Of a stretch of 57,090 nt of DNA, positions 39,568 to 47,943 are shown piece after piece. Source of the stretch: Roseimaritima sediminicola (lineage in GTDB: Bacteria > Planctomycetota > Planctomycetia > Pirellulales > Pirellulaceae); the NCBI RefSeq assembly GCF_009618275.1, contig NZ_WIAD01000038.1, positions 1-57,090 of the forward strand, given 5' to 3'. A model generated the notes under the pieces. That model searched no databases. It worked only from the letters and a program-made list of their open reading frames with translations, and was not told where the DNA came from. The stretch's first letter is position 1. Every line of letters begins with the position of its first letter. The position numbers and the translations under genes are program-made.

Positions 39568-41678
39568 AGATACATAGCCGTTGCGGCACGCACGGTGCGG
39601 ATCAGGTCTTGGAAAGCCACGTACAACAGGGGGCGGCGACCGCAGGGAATCGCCACCGTGGCGGGGCTGCCGGTTTGCACCGGCGGCAATTGGTCGGTTT
39701 GCAGCGTAAAGCGGGCTCGGGCGGCCGGACCCGCATCGGCTTGCAGCGTGATCGCCGGACCGATGCCGGTCAGTTCGGCCACCAGCGGCGCGTCGGGATG
39801 AGCATCGAGAACCAGCCGGGCCGAGACCGGCGAATCACTTGCCGCAGCCTGCGCCCGGAGGACGTGGTCGAGCCGATTCTGCGGCACAAAGGCTTCGACT
39901 TCCCAGCCCGCCTCCGGCCTGATCACGCTCAACAGTGGTTGGCCGGCGGTGACGGGACGGTCACTGAGCGTGCGTTCCAGTTGCCAGCCGTCGACGATGC
40001 CGGGGCTGGTGCTGCGGAGCGTCAAGCGTTGTCGCTGCTGGCGGTGTAGCTGCAACTGGACGTCCAACGCCGCAATCTGTTGGTGGACCACATCCTGATC
40101 GGCTTGAACGCGGTTGCGGTCGGTGCGCTCGCGCAGTGTGCCGTCGGCCAGCGTATGGCTCAATTCCGCCGCCCGCTGCACCAGCACCGCCCGCTGCCCT
40201 AGAAGGCTTTCGATCTCGTCCTCCAGTTCGCGATCGACGATCCGCAGCAGCGGTTCACCCGCCGCCACCGATTGCCCATGGCGAACCAGCAACTCGCGGA
40301 CGACCCCGTCGGCCGGGGCGTACACATACTGCGTCTGCCGGGCACTCAGTTCGGCCGGGGCGGTGACGACCAGAGGTACGGGAAAGACGGCCACGATCGC
40401 GATGACACAGGCGATGGCCAAGCACATGAATTTGCGCCGTGGGCGTGGCGACGCCACCGCGGCGGGCAACCAGTCCAGGGCCAGGCCAGCCCAAGGGATA
40501 CGAGCAACGGTTTCCGTGTTGTCCAAGGCGCGTCCGGCATGCTGGCAGAAGTACTGCAGGTCGTGGCGGAGCGGCCGATCGAAGAAGCGAGGGTGGTGGT
40601 GCTGGAGAACCAGGCGATAGGCGTCGCCGGGGCCCAGCGGCAGCATGGCTTCCCAGTCCAGTGCATCCGCGCCGGTGCCTTGCGGGGCTTCGGGCCCCTC
40701 GGTCGGTAGTGTCGCGGCCGACTGGTCCGTTCCATCCGGCTGTGAGACCTCGGCCGTTTGCCGGGCATCGTCCGGATCGTCCTCTTCGGTCCGGCGATAA
40801 CGCGGTTCGTTCGTGGCGGCCAAGCCGCGGATCGTTTGGGCTTCCTCACTGCGTTGGTCGATGCGTTCGACGTGGCTGACCGCCAACAAGCGGACGCCGG
40901 TCCGTTGGACGTGCAACAGACTGACGCGGTCGGCTGCGAACAGGTCGGCAGCCGTGTCGACGATGGCCACTTGGGTTTCGCTGGCGTCCAGCGAATGATG
41001 CAGCAGCGGCGTGACCGTCGCCAGTCGTTGCCAGCGGCGGGCTGCCGCGCGGTTGCTGCGGATGCGGTGCAAACGCAGGAAGTCGCCGCCGAGGTCCGCC
41101 ATCTGGGCGGCGAAGCGCAGGTAGCCACGCTGGGCGGTCGGGCCGCCGTCCTCTTCGAGAAACACCTCCAGCAGGTACTCGGCCGCGCCGCCCGAAACGT
41201 CGCTTGCCGGTTCATCGCTTGCCGGTTCATCGCTTGTGGGGCCGTCACTCAGCGGAGCGACGGCCACGGGAACCAGGGACGGATTGGCGGGCTGGTCCGC
41301 GTCCCGAGCTTCGGGCGTGGAGGGCACGATCACCGGTTGGCCGCCCCGGGCCACTTCCTCGAGCATTCGCTGGTGACAGGCCCACTGCGACGCGTCGATG
41401 GTCAGGTCGGTGATGCGTCCCAAGCGGCACAGCGGCCGAAAACCCTGTTCGTGTCGCTGCCAGATGACGGCTCCCTCGGCGGCCATCGCGCGGGCCGTGT
41501 GATCGGCCAACGCGCGAAAGAAATGCGACGCGGCGATGTCCTGGCGAGCCAGTTCGGCGGTTTCACGGACCAGGGTCGCGATCTCGCGCCGCGTTTCGCG
41601 CACCAACGCATCCTCCTCCGCGGGCCGGGCCGCGGAGGGGGCAAAGGCAAAGGGTTCGGTCGTCGACGTCGCATCCAT
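39564..41678 (-). CDS. GAF-domain protein with membrane anchor and HlyD-type adaptor arm
   Basis: The product has 704 residues. Residues 40-215 and 220-400 look like two GAF-type sensor domains (LADHTARAMAAEGAVIWQRH; VAIVDTAADLFAADRVSLLH). A single transmembrane helix (KFMCLAIACVIAIVAVFPVP) follows near residue 420. The last 250 residues form a membrane fusion protein arm (YVYAPADGVVRELLVRHGQS, long helices, then VTAGQPLLSVIRPE). So a cytosolic sensor is joined to a periplasmic adaptor. In-frame 15-nt repeats (41201-41240) encode SDEPA copies in a GAF loop. It is the first gene of three overlapping minus-strand genes, 240 nt from a divergent ATPase gene. Confidence 0.75.
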   Translation of the reverse strand: MDATSTTEPFAFAPSAARPAEEDALVRETRREIATLVRETAELARQDIAASHFFRALADHTARAMAAEGAVIWQRHEQGFRPLCRLGRITDLTIDASQWACHQRMLEEVARGGQPVIVPSTPEARDADQPANPSLVPVAVAPLSDGPTSDEPASDEPASDVSGGAAEYLLEVFLEEDGGPTAQRGYLRFAAQMADLGGDFLRLHRIRSNRAAARRWQRLATVTPLLHHSLDASETQVAIVDTAADLFAADRVSLLHVQRTGVRLLAVSHVERIDQRSEEAQTIRGLAATNEPRYRRTEEDDPDDARQTAEVSQPDGTDQSAATLPTEGPEAPQGTGADALDWEAMLPLGPGDAYRLVLQHHHPRFFDRPLRHDLQYFCQHAGRALDNTETVARIPWAGLALDWLPAAVASPRPRRKFMCLAIACVIAIVAVFPVPLVVTAPAELSARQTQYVYAPADGVVRELLVRHGQSVAAGEPLLRIVDRELEDEIESLLGQRAVLVQRAAELSHTLADGTLRERTDRNRVQADQDVVHQQIAALDVQLQLHRQQRQRLTLRSTSPGIVDGWQLERTLSDRPVTAGQPLLSVIRPEAGWEVEAFVPQNRLDHVLRAQAAASDSPVSARLVLDAHPDAPLVAELTGIGPAITLQADAGPAARARFTLQTDQLPPVQTGSPATVAIPCGRRPLLYVAFQDLIRTVRAATAMYL

Positions 41679-41918
41679 GCGAACAATCCTCCATCACCAC
41701 CCCTACCAAAACCGCTGCCGCCGAGCAACGTCGACTCGCCGCCGCCGCGGGGGGCTGCGCGGGAGGAGCCACCTGGGCCGGGCGTACGCTAGCAAATCGG
41801 CAATCCCGGGAAGCTCGGAATAACCGTTACAGATGCACGGCCCGGGTTGCCGATGTACGAGAGGTCTGCGTGGCTGCACGCGGACGCTTGCGTTTCCTCC
41901 AGCGGCTAAGACACCGTT
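41679..41918. promoter_or_regulatory. Divergent control region between adaptor operon and ATPase genes
   Basis: These 240 nt separate the starts of two divergent gene groups and must contain both promoters. No repeat-family element and no clear -35/-10 pair is seen. The position suggests joint control of the two groups. Confidence 0.5.
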
Positions 41919-43727
41919 ATGACCAGTTCCATGCCATCGGATCTCGCGATCTTCTCGTCGGCGCCCGACGCCCGTCATTTCCAACCACTCGGTTCGATCG
42001 AACAGTGCCGCGTCCAGCTGGACCATATGCTTCGCCATGACGCGGGTTTGGGGCTGTTGATCGGGCCTCCGGGAACCGGCAAGTCGCTGCTGTGTCAGTT
42101 GTTGGCCGACAACCTAAGGGACGCCTTCGAAGTCGTCGTCTTGGCCGACAGCACGCCCCGCGACCAGCTCAGTCTGCTGCAGAACATCCTGTTCCAGCTG
42201 AACATGCCCTACCGCGATTGTTCCGAGGGCGAGCTGCGCTTGTCGCTGATCGATCGCCTGACACACGGCGCGCATGCGGCGTCCAAAGGCTTGATCCTGA
42301 TTGTCGACGAGGCGCAGTCCTTGCCGGACGCGATTCTCGAAGAGATTCGCATGATCACCAATATCGTGCGCGGCGGCAAAAGCTGTGTGCGAACGATCCT
42401 GGCCGGCAACCACGAATTGGAAGAACGCATCGGGCAGCCGCGGTTCGAATCGCTGGCACAGCGGATTGCGGTCCGCTGCTATCTGCATCCGCTGGACATC
42501 CAGGACGCCGCCGGCTACATCCGTGCCCGACTGCTTCGTCATCCCGCCGGGCCGCAGCTGGAGGAACAGGCCGCCAAGGCCGTGCATCTGGCGACCGGTG
42601 GCGTGCCGCGGTTGATCCATCAATTGATGCGGCAGGTGCTGGTGGTGTCCGGCACGGCGGATATCACGGGCGAGCATGTCGAGCTGGCGTGGAAACAGCT
42701 GCATCCGCTGGCCAGCCCGGTCATGGAGCCGGAACTGCTGACGTCCGAGCCGGAACTGTTGACGTCCGAGCCGGAGAACCCACCCGAGCCGGAGAGCTCG
42801 CGCGAGCAGGGATTCCAGCACAAGGGCGAATCGATCATCGAGTTCGGTGAGCTGACCAGCGACGACGACGCGTTGCCCAGCGGCCCAACGTCCTCGGCGG
42901 GCGAGACGCCCTCGTGCAGTGAGACGTCCTCGTGCAGTGAGACGTCCCCGTGCGGTGAAACACCCTCCGCCGGCGAGACCACCATCGGATTCTGGTACGA
43001 CGAGAACGAGCAAGACGAATCCGAGGCGGAGCTTGCGGGCGACGAACCGGCTGCGGAGCGGCAGGACCAAGGACGGGAACCCGCGGCGGCCGAGCCGTCG
43101 AACCGGCCCGCCGTGGTGGCCGAAGACATGCCCGAGCTGGCCGCCCAACTGGACCGCGTCACCGATTCGCTGCTGAGAATGGCCCAGCCGCAAGAGGACC
43201 AGACCCAGTGTGACGAGCCAACGCTTGAGACGCCGCAGTGCGACGAGCCGACGCTTGAGACGCCGCGGTGTGACGATCTGAAGCTCGAGACGCCGCAGTG
43301 CGACGAGCCGACGCTTGAGACGCCGCGATGCGACGAGCCGAAGATCGAACCGGCCGACCTGTTCGGCGACGGCTTTGAGGTTGAGGAACCCGTGCCCGGA
43401 CTGCAGCCGCTGGTGCCTGCCTCGCCGGAGGGCGCCGAGGGACCCGAGCACGAATTGCACTGCGAGGTGGCCTGCATCTCGGTCGAAGCGGCAACGATTC
43501 AGTTCGAGGACGAGCCGGCGGCGGTCGTGCCGGCCATCGGTACCGACGGCGTCGGCACCGGCGAGTCTCTGGGCGATGACATTTGTTTGAACGACGACAG
43601 CGATATGTTGATCGTCGAAGATGTCGTCGATGCCGAACCGGCTCCCCTGCGGAGCCCGGTCTATGACGACGATCCCAGCGATAGTGTGGACTACCAACGA
43701 CTGCTGAACCGCATGCGACAGGGGTAA
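41919..43727 (+). CDS. ExeA-type AAA ATPase with repetitive Cys-containing tail
   Basis: The product is 602 residues. The first 270 are an ExeA/general secretion-type ATPase: Walker A LLIGPPGTGKSLLCQLL, Walker B GLILIVDEAQSLPDAILEE, sensor ILAGNHELEERI, and a C-terminal lid (GGVPRLIHQLMRQVL). The tail of about 330 residues is acidic, low in complexity and repetitive: EPELLTS units (21 nt, from about 42726), T-x-S-C-S-E units (18 nt, about 42900-42980) and five 10-residue QCDEPTLETP units (43206-43352). ExeA proteins help assemble or energise secretion complexes, which suits the divergent adaptor operon. The tail has no match I recognise. Confidence 0.8.
   Translation: MTSSMPSDLAIFSSAPDARHFQPLGSIEQCRVQLDHMLRHDAGLGLLIGPPGTGKSLLCQLLADNLRDAFEVVVLADSTPRDQLSLLQNILFQLNMPYRDCSEGELRLSLIDRLTHGAHAASKGLILIVDEAQSLPDAILEEIRMITNIVRGGKSCVRTILAGNHELEERIGQPRFESLAQRIAVRCYLHPLDIQDAAGYIRARLLRHPAGPQLEEQAAKAVHLATGGVPRLIHQLMRQVLVVSGTADITGEHVELAWKQLHPLASPVMEPELLTSEPELLTSEPENPPEPESSREQGFQHKGESIIEFGELTSDDDALPSGPTSSAGETPSCSETSSCSETSPCGETPSAGETTIGFWYDENEQDESEAELAGDEPAAERQDQGREPAAAEPSNRPAVVAEDMPELAAQLDRVTDSLLRMAQPQEDQTQCDEPTLETPQCDEPTLETPRCDDLKLETPQCDEPTLETPRCDEPKIEPADLFGDGFEVEEPVPGLQPLVPASPEGAEGPEHELHCEVACISVEAATIQFEDEPAAVVPAIGTDGVGTGESLGDDICLNDDSDMLIVEDVVDAEPAPLRSPVYDDDPSDSVDYQRLLNRMRQG
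43206..43352 (+). repeat. In-frame 30-bp tandem repeat (5 units) in the ATPase tail
   Basis: Units begin at 43206, 43236, 43266, 43296 and 43326; they encode QCDEPTLETP with small changes (RCDDLKLETP, RCDEPKIEP). Each unit has one Cys. Confidence 0.9.
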
Positions 43728-43735
43728 GAATCGCG

Positions 43736-44149
43736 ATGCAGATACTGGCAGAACATCTGGTTGAATTGGCCGACCGGCAAGCGATCACGCCGGTACTCTT
43801 TCCCCAGCCCGGGCTGCGTCTGCGGGCGTCGTTCTATTTGGCGTTGGCGGAGGTTGCGGTGGCGATCGCCGGCCGCGATGTGCGTTTTGAATTCGTCGTC
43901 GACCCGCAGCGCTGGACCAGCGGTGCCCAGCGGCTGAGCCTGCGGCGGTTGAGCAATCGCATCCAGGCCCAGGGTCTTCCTACGGTCAGCGCCAAACAGG
44001 TGGCCGTCGTTGGCCGTCCGGCCGGCGCCCAGCGACCGCTCGGCATCGGCGTGGCGTGCAGCGAAGTGGCCCTTCCGGCTTGGGCCGCTGCGGTGCGGGT
44101 TTGCACGCGTCCCACCGAGGCAGCCGACTTTCAGTTGGTGGTTGCTTAA
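43736..44149 (+). CDS. Hypothetical protein next to the ATPase
   Basis: This 137-residue protein starts 8 nt after the ATPase stop, so it is probably translated from the same mRNA. No signal peptide or membrane helix is seen. It is rich in Ala, Arg and Val, with EVAVAIAGRDVRFEFVVDPQ and SLRRLSNRIQAQGLPTVSAK. No family was recognised. Its place makes a role with the ATPase likely, but no function is claimed. Confidence 0.65.
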   Translation: MQILAEHLVELADRQAITPVLFPQPGLRLRASFYLALAEVAVAIAGRDVRFEFVVDPQRWTSGAQRLSLRRLSNRIQAQGLPTVSAKQVAVVGRPAGAQRPLGIGVACSEVALPAWAAAVRVCTRPTEAADFQLVVA

Positions 44150-44262
44150 ACAGGGTGGGGCTGCGTTTGGCGAAGCGTCTGGATCGCGCGGGCGAGCGGT
44201 GACTACAATGGACCGGCCGCGTCCGTTCCTCCTTTCTCATCGCCCTACCCGATCGTGACCCT

Positions 44263-47200
44263 GTGAGTTCGGTCAGCGACCCTTCCAAACCGCTAGACGA
44301 GTACATCGCCGAGTATCTCCAGGCCGTGGGGCGTGGACGATTACCCGACCCTACCGGGCTGTTGGAACGCAGCGAGCAAGGGCGCGTGGAGTTTCTCCAG
44401 ACCGTCCGCGTTGTCTGTAAACCCCCGGCTCGGCGATCCGATTGCGTGTCGCGAACCACGGCCGGCGTGACTCGGATCGATCGTGGTAGCGGAGACACCG
44501 GCGCGGGGGACACGTCGCGCTCACCGTCCAGTGTGATACGAAGTCTGCGAGCGGGGCCCCCGGAAGCGATCGCAGACTACGACGTGCTTCGCGAACTGGG
44601 CCGCGGCGGGATGGGCATTGTGTATCTCGCGCGCCATCGACAAACCGGCCAGCGGGTTGCCTTGAAGGTCCTGCACACGGCGATCTGTCGCGATCCCATG
44701 TATCGGGAACGGCTGCGCCGCGAATCGTTGGCGCACGCGGCTCTGCGGCACGACCATATTGTGGGATTGATCGAGAGCGGTGTCGACGCAGATGGGATTC
44801 CGTTTCTGGCCATGGAATTGGTCGACGGGGTGGGGCTGGACCATTTGATTCGCCATCTGCGCAGCGGCGATCCCGCCGTCGCTGCCACCGCGGCGTCTGC
44901 CGCGTCCGATTCGCCGCTGCGGACGCCTGGCAGTGACCAACCCATCGACCGCTGTTTGGCTCCGGCGGACCGGAGTCAGTACCTGCGGTGGATTGTTGCA
45001 CGCCTCGCGGACGTCGCCGATGCCTTGCATCTGGCTCATGAGCAGGCGATGGTGCATCGCGATGTCAAACCTTCGAACATCTTGATCGATGTGGATGGCA
45101 AGGCGTGGTTAAGCGACTTTGGGCTCGCGGCCTTGGGCGACGATACGACGACGATCACCGCCACCAATGATGTGCTCGGGACGCTGGCTTTTATGAGCCC
45201 CGAGCAGGCGCAAGGCGCCCGCGACCAACCGCTGGACCGACGCTCCGATATCTATTCCCTGGGCGTGACCCTCTACCAGGCAACGACCCTGGAGAAACCG
45301 TTTCGCGGAACGCGTGCCGATGTTCTGAACGCCTTGCTTCAAGGCCAGTACCTGCCGGCCTCACGACGCAACCCTGCGATCCCGCCAGAACTGGATGTGT
45401 TGATCGACCGGGCGATGGCCTTCAATCCCCGCGACCGGTATGAAACGGCCGCGGAATTCGCCGGCGAGCTACGGCGGTTCGCCCACGGCCAACGCGTCCA
45501 GACTCGCCGCCCGAGTTTGGCGCAACGCGCCTTCCGGTGGTGCGAGAAAAACCCGCTGATCGCTTCGCTCAGCGCGGCCGCCGCGTTGTTACTGGTGTTG
45601 GCCGTGCTGGCGGTTCAGACCTTCAATTCGGTGTCCATCCGGCGGCTGAACGGGGTCCTTGAACGAACCAACGAAGATCTCGCCAGCTCCCACCGCGCGT
45701 TGTCGCGCAGCGAACGGCGCCTCCGCCGCGAACTGTACGTCGCTGACATGGCGGCCGCGTTCGAGGCCTTTGATAACAACGATTTGCCGGCCACGCGTCG
45801 CATTCTGGATCGTTACCGACGTCCGGCGCATGCGTCGGCAGACCAAAGAGGTGCCCCCTGGCGATTGCTCGATCGGCTCACTCGCACGGTCTCTCATCGC
45901 GTACTAGCCCGCCACGGTGACGCGGCGACCGAAGTCGCGCTGGCTGCTGACGGAACCTTTGGTTTGTCCGCCGGCCACGATGGCATGGTTCGGCGTTTTG
46001 ACTTGCAGGCCGACGATCAAGGCGAGCGGTCTGCCCAGGCCGCTCATCCATTTCACATCGGCGACCACCTGGACGCCCTCGCCTTGCTGCCTTCCCAAGC
46101 CGCGTTCCTGACCGGCAGGAACGTGCCCAGCGGCTACAACCCGGTGGTCAGTTACTGTGCGGAAACCGGCCAGCGGCAGGCCAAGCACTGTGAACACTGG
46201 GGCAGCGTCGAAGCGGTGGCCGTGTCGCCCAGCGGCCGGTGGATGGCCTCGGCAAGCCGCTACCACGAAGTGACCGTCTTCGATGCCCAGGGGACCATTC
46301 GGGGACAATGGGAGAGCAACTCGCGGAACGAAACCTTGGCTTTCGTCGACGAGGACCACTTGCTGGTAACCGCCCAACGCCGCGAGCGTGACCGTGAAGT
46401 CGTTGTGTGGAACGTGCGGACCGATGAAAAAGAGACGGTGCGCACGCCAGCCGCTGCCGAGTATTTTGCCATTTCGGGCAACGATACGGCGAAGGAGCCT
46501 CACGGCAACTCGAACCGCCGCTTGCTGGCAACCAGCAAGAACGACGTCTGGTTGCTGCAATGGCCTAGCCAGTCCTTGCTGGCCGAACTGCGTGATTTCG
46601 GGGTTCGGATCCGTACGCTGGATATTACCGCCGATGGCCAAGCCATCCTCGTGGGCAGCGACGAAGGAATCGTTTTCCACTGGGACCTGCGCGACTGGAC
46701 GCCGAACAAGGATCGCCGCCTGCCCGAACCTCAAGTCGTTCAGGCCAGCGACGACCGGGTCACCTGTGTACAGTTTCTGGACGCCGGCGCCGGTAGCGAT
46801 CTGTCTCCGTCGAGGACACGGTTTGCGACGACATCCAAAGACGGCTTCGTGAAACTGTGGGATCTGCCCGCGGAATCGCTCAGCCACTGGACCACGGTGG
46901 CAGAGCATGACGGAGCGGACGTGGAACAGATGTTCTTGGATCCGGCCGATGCCGACGGCTTGTACTTGGCTGGCCTCGAGGGCCAGGTAATCCGGCTGGA
47001 TATGCGGCGGCGAACCTCCAGAGTCGTTTGCGATCTGGAGCAACCGATCCGAGGAAAGGGAACCCTCGTGAGCTCGCGGCGTCGGCTCTACCTGCCGGTA
47101 GCAGCCGGGCTGGCCGAGATCGATCTCGACGCTCCCGCCAAAGTCGTCCGAACCCTGGAAGCTCAGGACGCAAGCGGAAAATGTTTGGGCGTGGTTGCCG

Positions 47201-47760
47201 TGGGCGACCAACTGCTGGCTTGCTACTACGATCACGTCGCCGGCTTCGACCTGGTTTCCGGCCGTCAGACACAAAGACTCGCCCTGCCCGACGAAGCGGC
47301 CGACCGCATGCTGCCGCATCCCGATGGGCGGAGTGCGATCGTCGTGGGCGCGGAGCAGGGGGACTTGCGCGTGGCGGACGGACGGGTGGAATTGTGGAGA
47401 GAGAATCGCGTTACCGCCGAGATGACCAGTTGGGGCAAATTTTCCAGTGACGGCCGCGTGTTTGCCAGCGCCCATCACGATCATTCGCTGCGCGTGCAGT
47501 GGTTGGACGGAACGCGACCACCGCTGCGGCTGAGCGGGCACCAAGACGAGGTCAAAGCCTTGGTCTTTTTGGACCAGGACCGGGTGTTGGCGAGTTTGGC
47601 CACCGACAATACGCTCCGCTTCTGGGATCTGGCCACCGGCCGCACCTTGGGGACGCTGAAAAACGTCAAGGACCATAACTTCTTAGCCGTGACGCCCGAC
47701 CAGTCCCAGCTGGTCGCCGGCCACGACCGCGGCTCCTTCACCTTCTGGGATATTCAGTAG
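44263..47760 (+). CDS. Membrane Ser/Thr protein kinase with WD40-like beta-propeller
   Basis: The product is 1165 residues from a GTG. The kinase domain (about 106-400) has the glycine loop LGRGGMGIVYLA, Lys135 in VALKVLH, catalytic HRDVKPSN (Asp267), DFG (near 285) and SPEQAQGARDQPLDRRSDIY, so it should be active. A transmembrane helix (SAAAALLLVLAVLAVQTF, about 433-456) and a short coiled coil (RLNGVLERTNEDLASSHRAL) follow. From about residue 550 to the end, WD40-type repeats appear (DGFVKLWDLP, ASLATDNTLRFWDLATG, GSFTFWDIQ). Planctomycetes have many such kinases; the ligand and substrate are unknown. It is 113 nt from the small protein gene. Confidence 0.9.
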   Translation: MSSVSDPSKPLDEYIAEYLQAVGRGRLPDPTGLLERSEQGRVEFLQTVRVVCKPPARRSDCVSRTTAGVTRIDRGSGDTGAGDTSRSPSSVIRSLRAGPPEAIADYDVLRELGRGGMGIVYLARHRQTGQRVALKVLHTAICRDPMYRERLRRESLAHAALRHDHIVGLIESGVDADGIPFLAMELVDGVGLDHLIRHLRSGDPAVAATAASAASDSPLRTPGSDQPIDRCLAPADRSQYLRWIVARLADVADALHLAHEQAMVHRDVKPSNILIDVDGKAWLSDFGLAALGDDTTTITATNDVLGTLAFMSPEQAQGARDQPLDRRSDIYSLGVTLYQATTLEKPFRGTRADVLNALLQGQYLPASRRNPAIPPELDVLIDRAMAFNPRDRYETAAEFAGELRRFAHGQRVQTRRPSLAQRAFRWCEKNPLIASLSAAAALLLVLAVLAVQTFNSVSIRRLNGVLERTNEDLASSHRALSRSERRLRRELYVADMAAAFEAFDNNDLPATRRILDRYRRPAHASADQRGAPWRLLDRLTRTVSHRVLARHGDAATEVALAADGTFGLSAGHDGMVRRFDLQADDQGERSAQAAHPFHIGDHLDALALLPSQAAFLTGRNVPSGYNPVVSYCAETGQRQAKHCEHWGSVEAVAVSPSGRWMASASRYHEVTVFDAQGTIRGQWESNSRNETLAFVDEDHLLVTAQRRERDREVVVWNVRTDEKETVRTPAAAEYFAISGNDTAKEPHGNSNRRLLATSKNDVWLLQWPSQSLLAELRDFGVRIRTLDITADGQAILVGSDEGIVFHWDLRDWTPNKDRRLPEPQVVQASDDRVTCVQFLDAGAGSDLSPSRTRFATTSKDGFVKLWDLPAESLSHWTTVAEHDGADVEQMFLDPADADGLYLAGLEGQVIRLDMRRRTSRVVCDLEQPIRGKGTLVSSRRRLYLPVAAGLAEIDLDAPAKVVRTLEAQDASGKCLGVVAVGDQLLACYYDHVAGFDLVSGRQTQRLALPDEAADRMLPHPDGRSAIVVGAEQGDLRVADGRVELWRENRVTAEMTSWGKFSSDGRVFASAHHDHSLRVQWLDGTRPPLRLSGHQDEVKALVFLDQDRVLASLATDNTLRFWDLATGRTLGTLKNVKDHNFLAVTPDQSQLVAGHDRGSFTFWDIQ

Positions 47761-47765
47761 CCCCA

Positions 47766-47860
47766 GTGGCCTAGGCTTCCAGCCTGTGAACAGTGGCCTA
47801 GGCTTCCAGCCTGTGAACAGTGGCCTAGGCTTCCAGCCTGAGAAAGGTGGCCTAGGCTCG
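47766..47860. repeat. Tandem array of family A repeats, CCTAGG subtype
   Basis: Units start at 47766, 47793, 47820 and 47847, each 27 bp apart. All carry GTGGCCTAGGCTTCCAGCCT in place of GTGGCATAGG; the last unit is truncated (CCTAGGCTCGCAAAG). It lies between the kinase stop and the lacI-type gene. Confidence 0.92.
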
Positions 47861-47899
47861 CAAAGTTGCAACCCGAAATCGGTCTGCTAAGATACCTGG

Positions 47900-47915
47900 G
47901 CACAATCGTTTGTGC
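47900..47915. promoter_or_regulatory. Probable LacI-family operator
   Basis: GCACAATCGTTTGTGC is a 16-bp near-palindrome (GCACAA-TCGT-TTGTGC), with the CG-centred style of LacI/RbsR operators. It ends 28 nt before the GTG start of the regulator, so it would allow self-control and control of the whole ribose/nucleoside operon. Confidence 0.65.
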
Positions 47916-47943
47916 AGAGACGGTTTTTCCAGGGAACACCGCG

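Noticed and set aside
38588-39589. N-terminal extension of the M50-HlyD frame to 1037 residues
   Set aside because: The extra part overlaps the adaptor gene out of frame and reads as Arg/Gly-rich text; the TGATG junction at 38587 gives the natural start.
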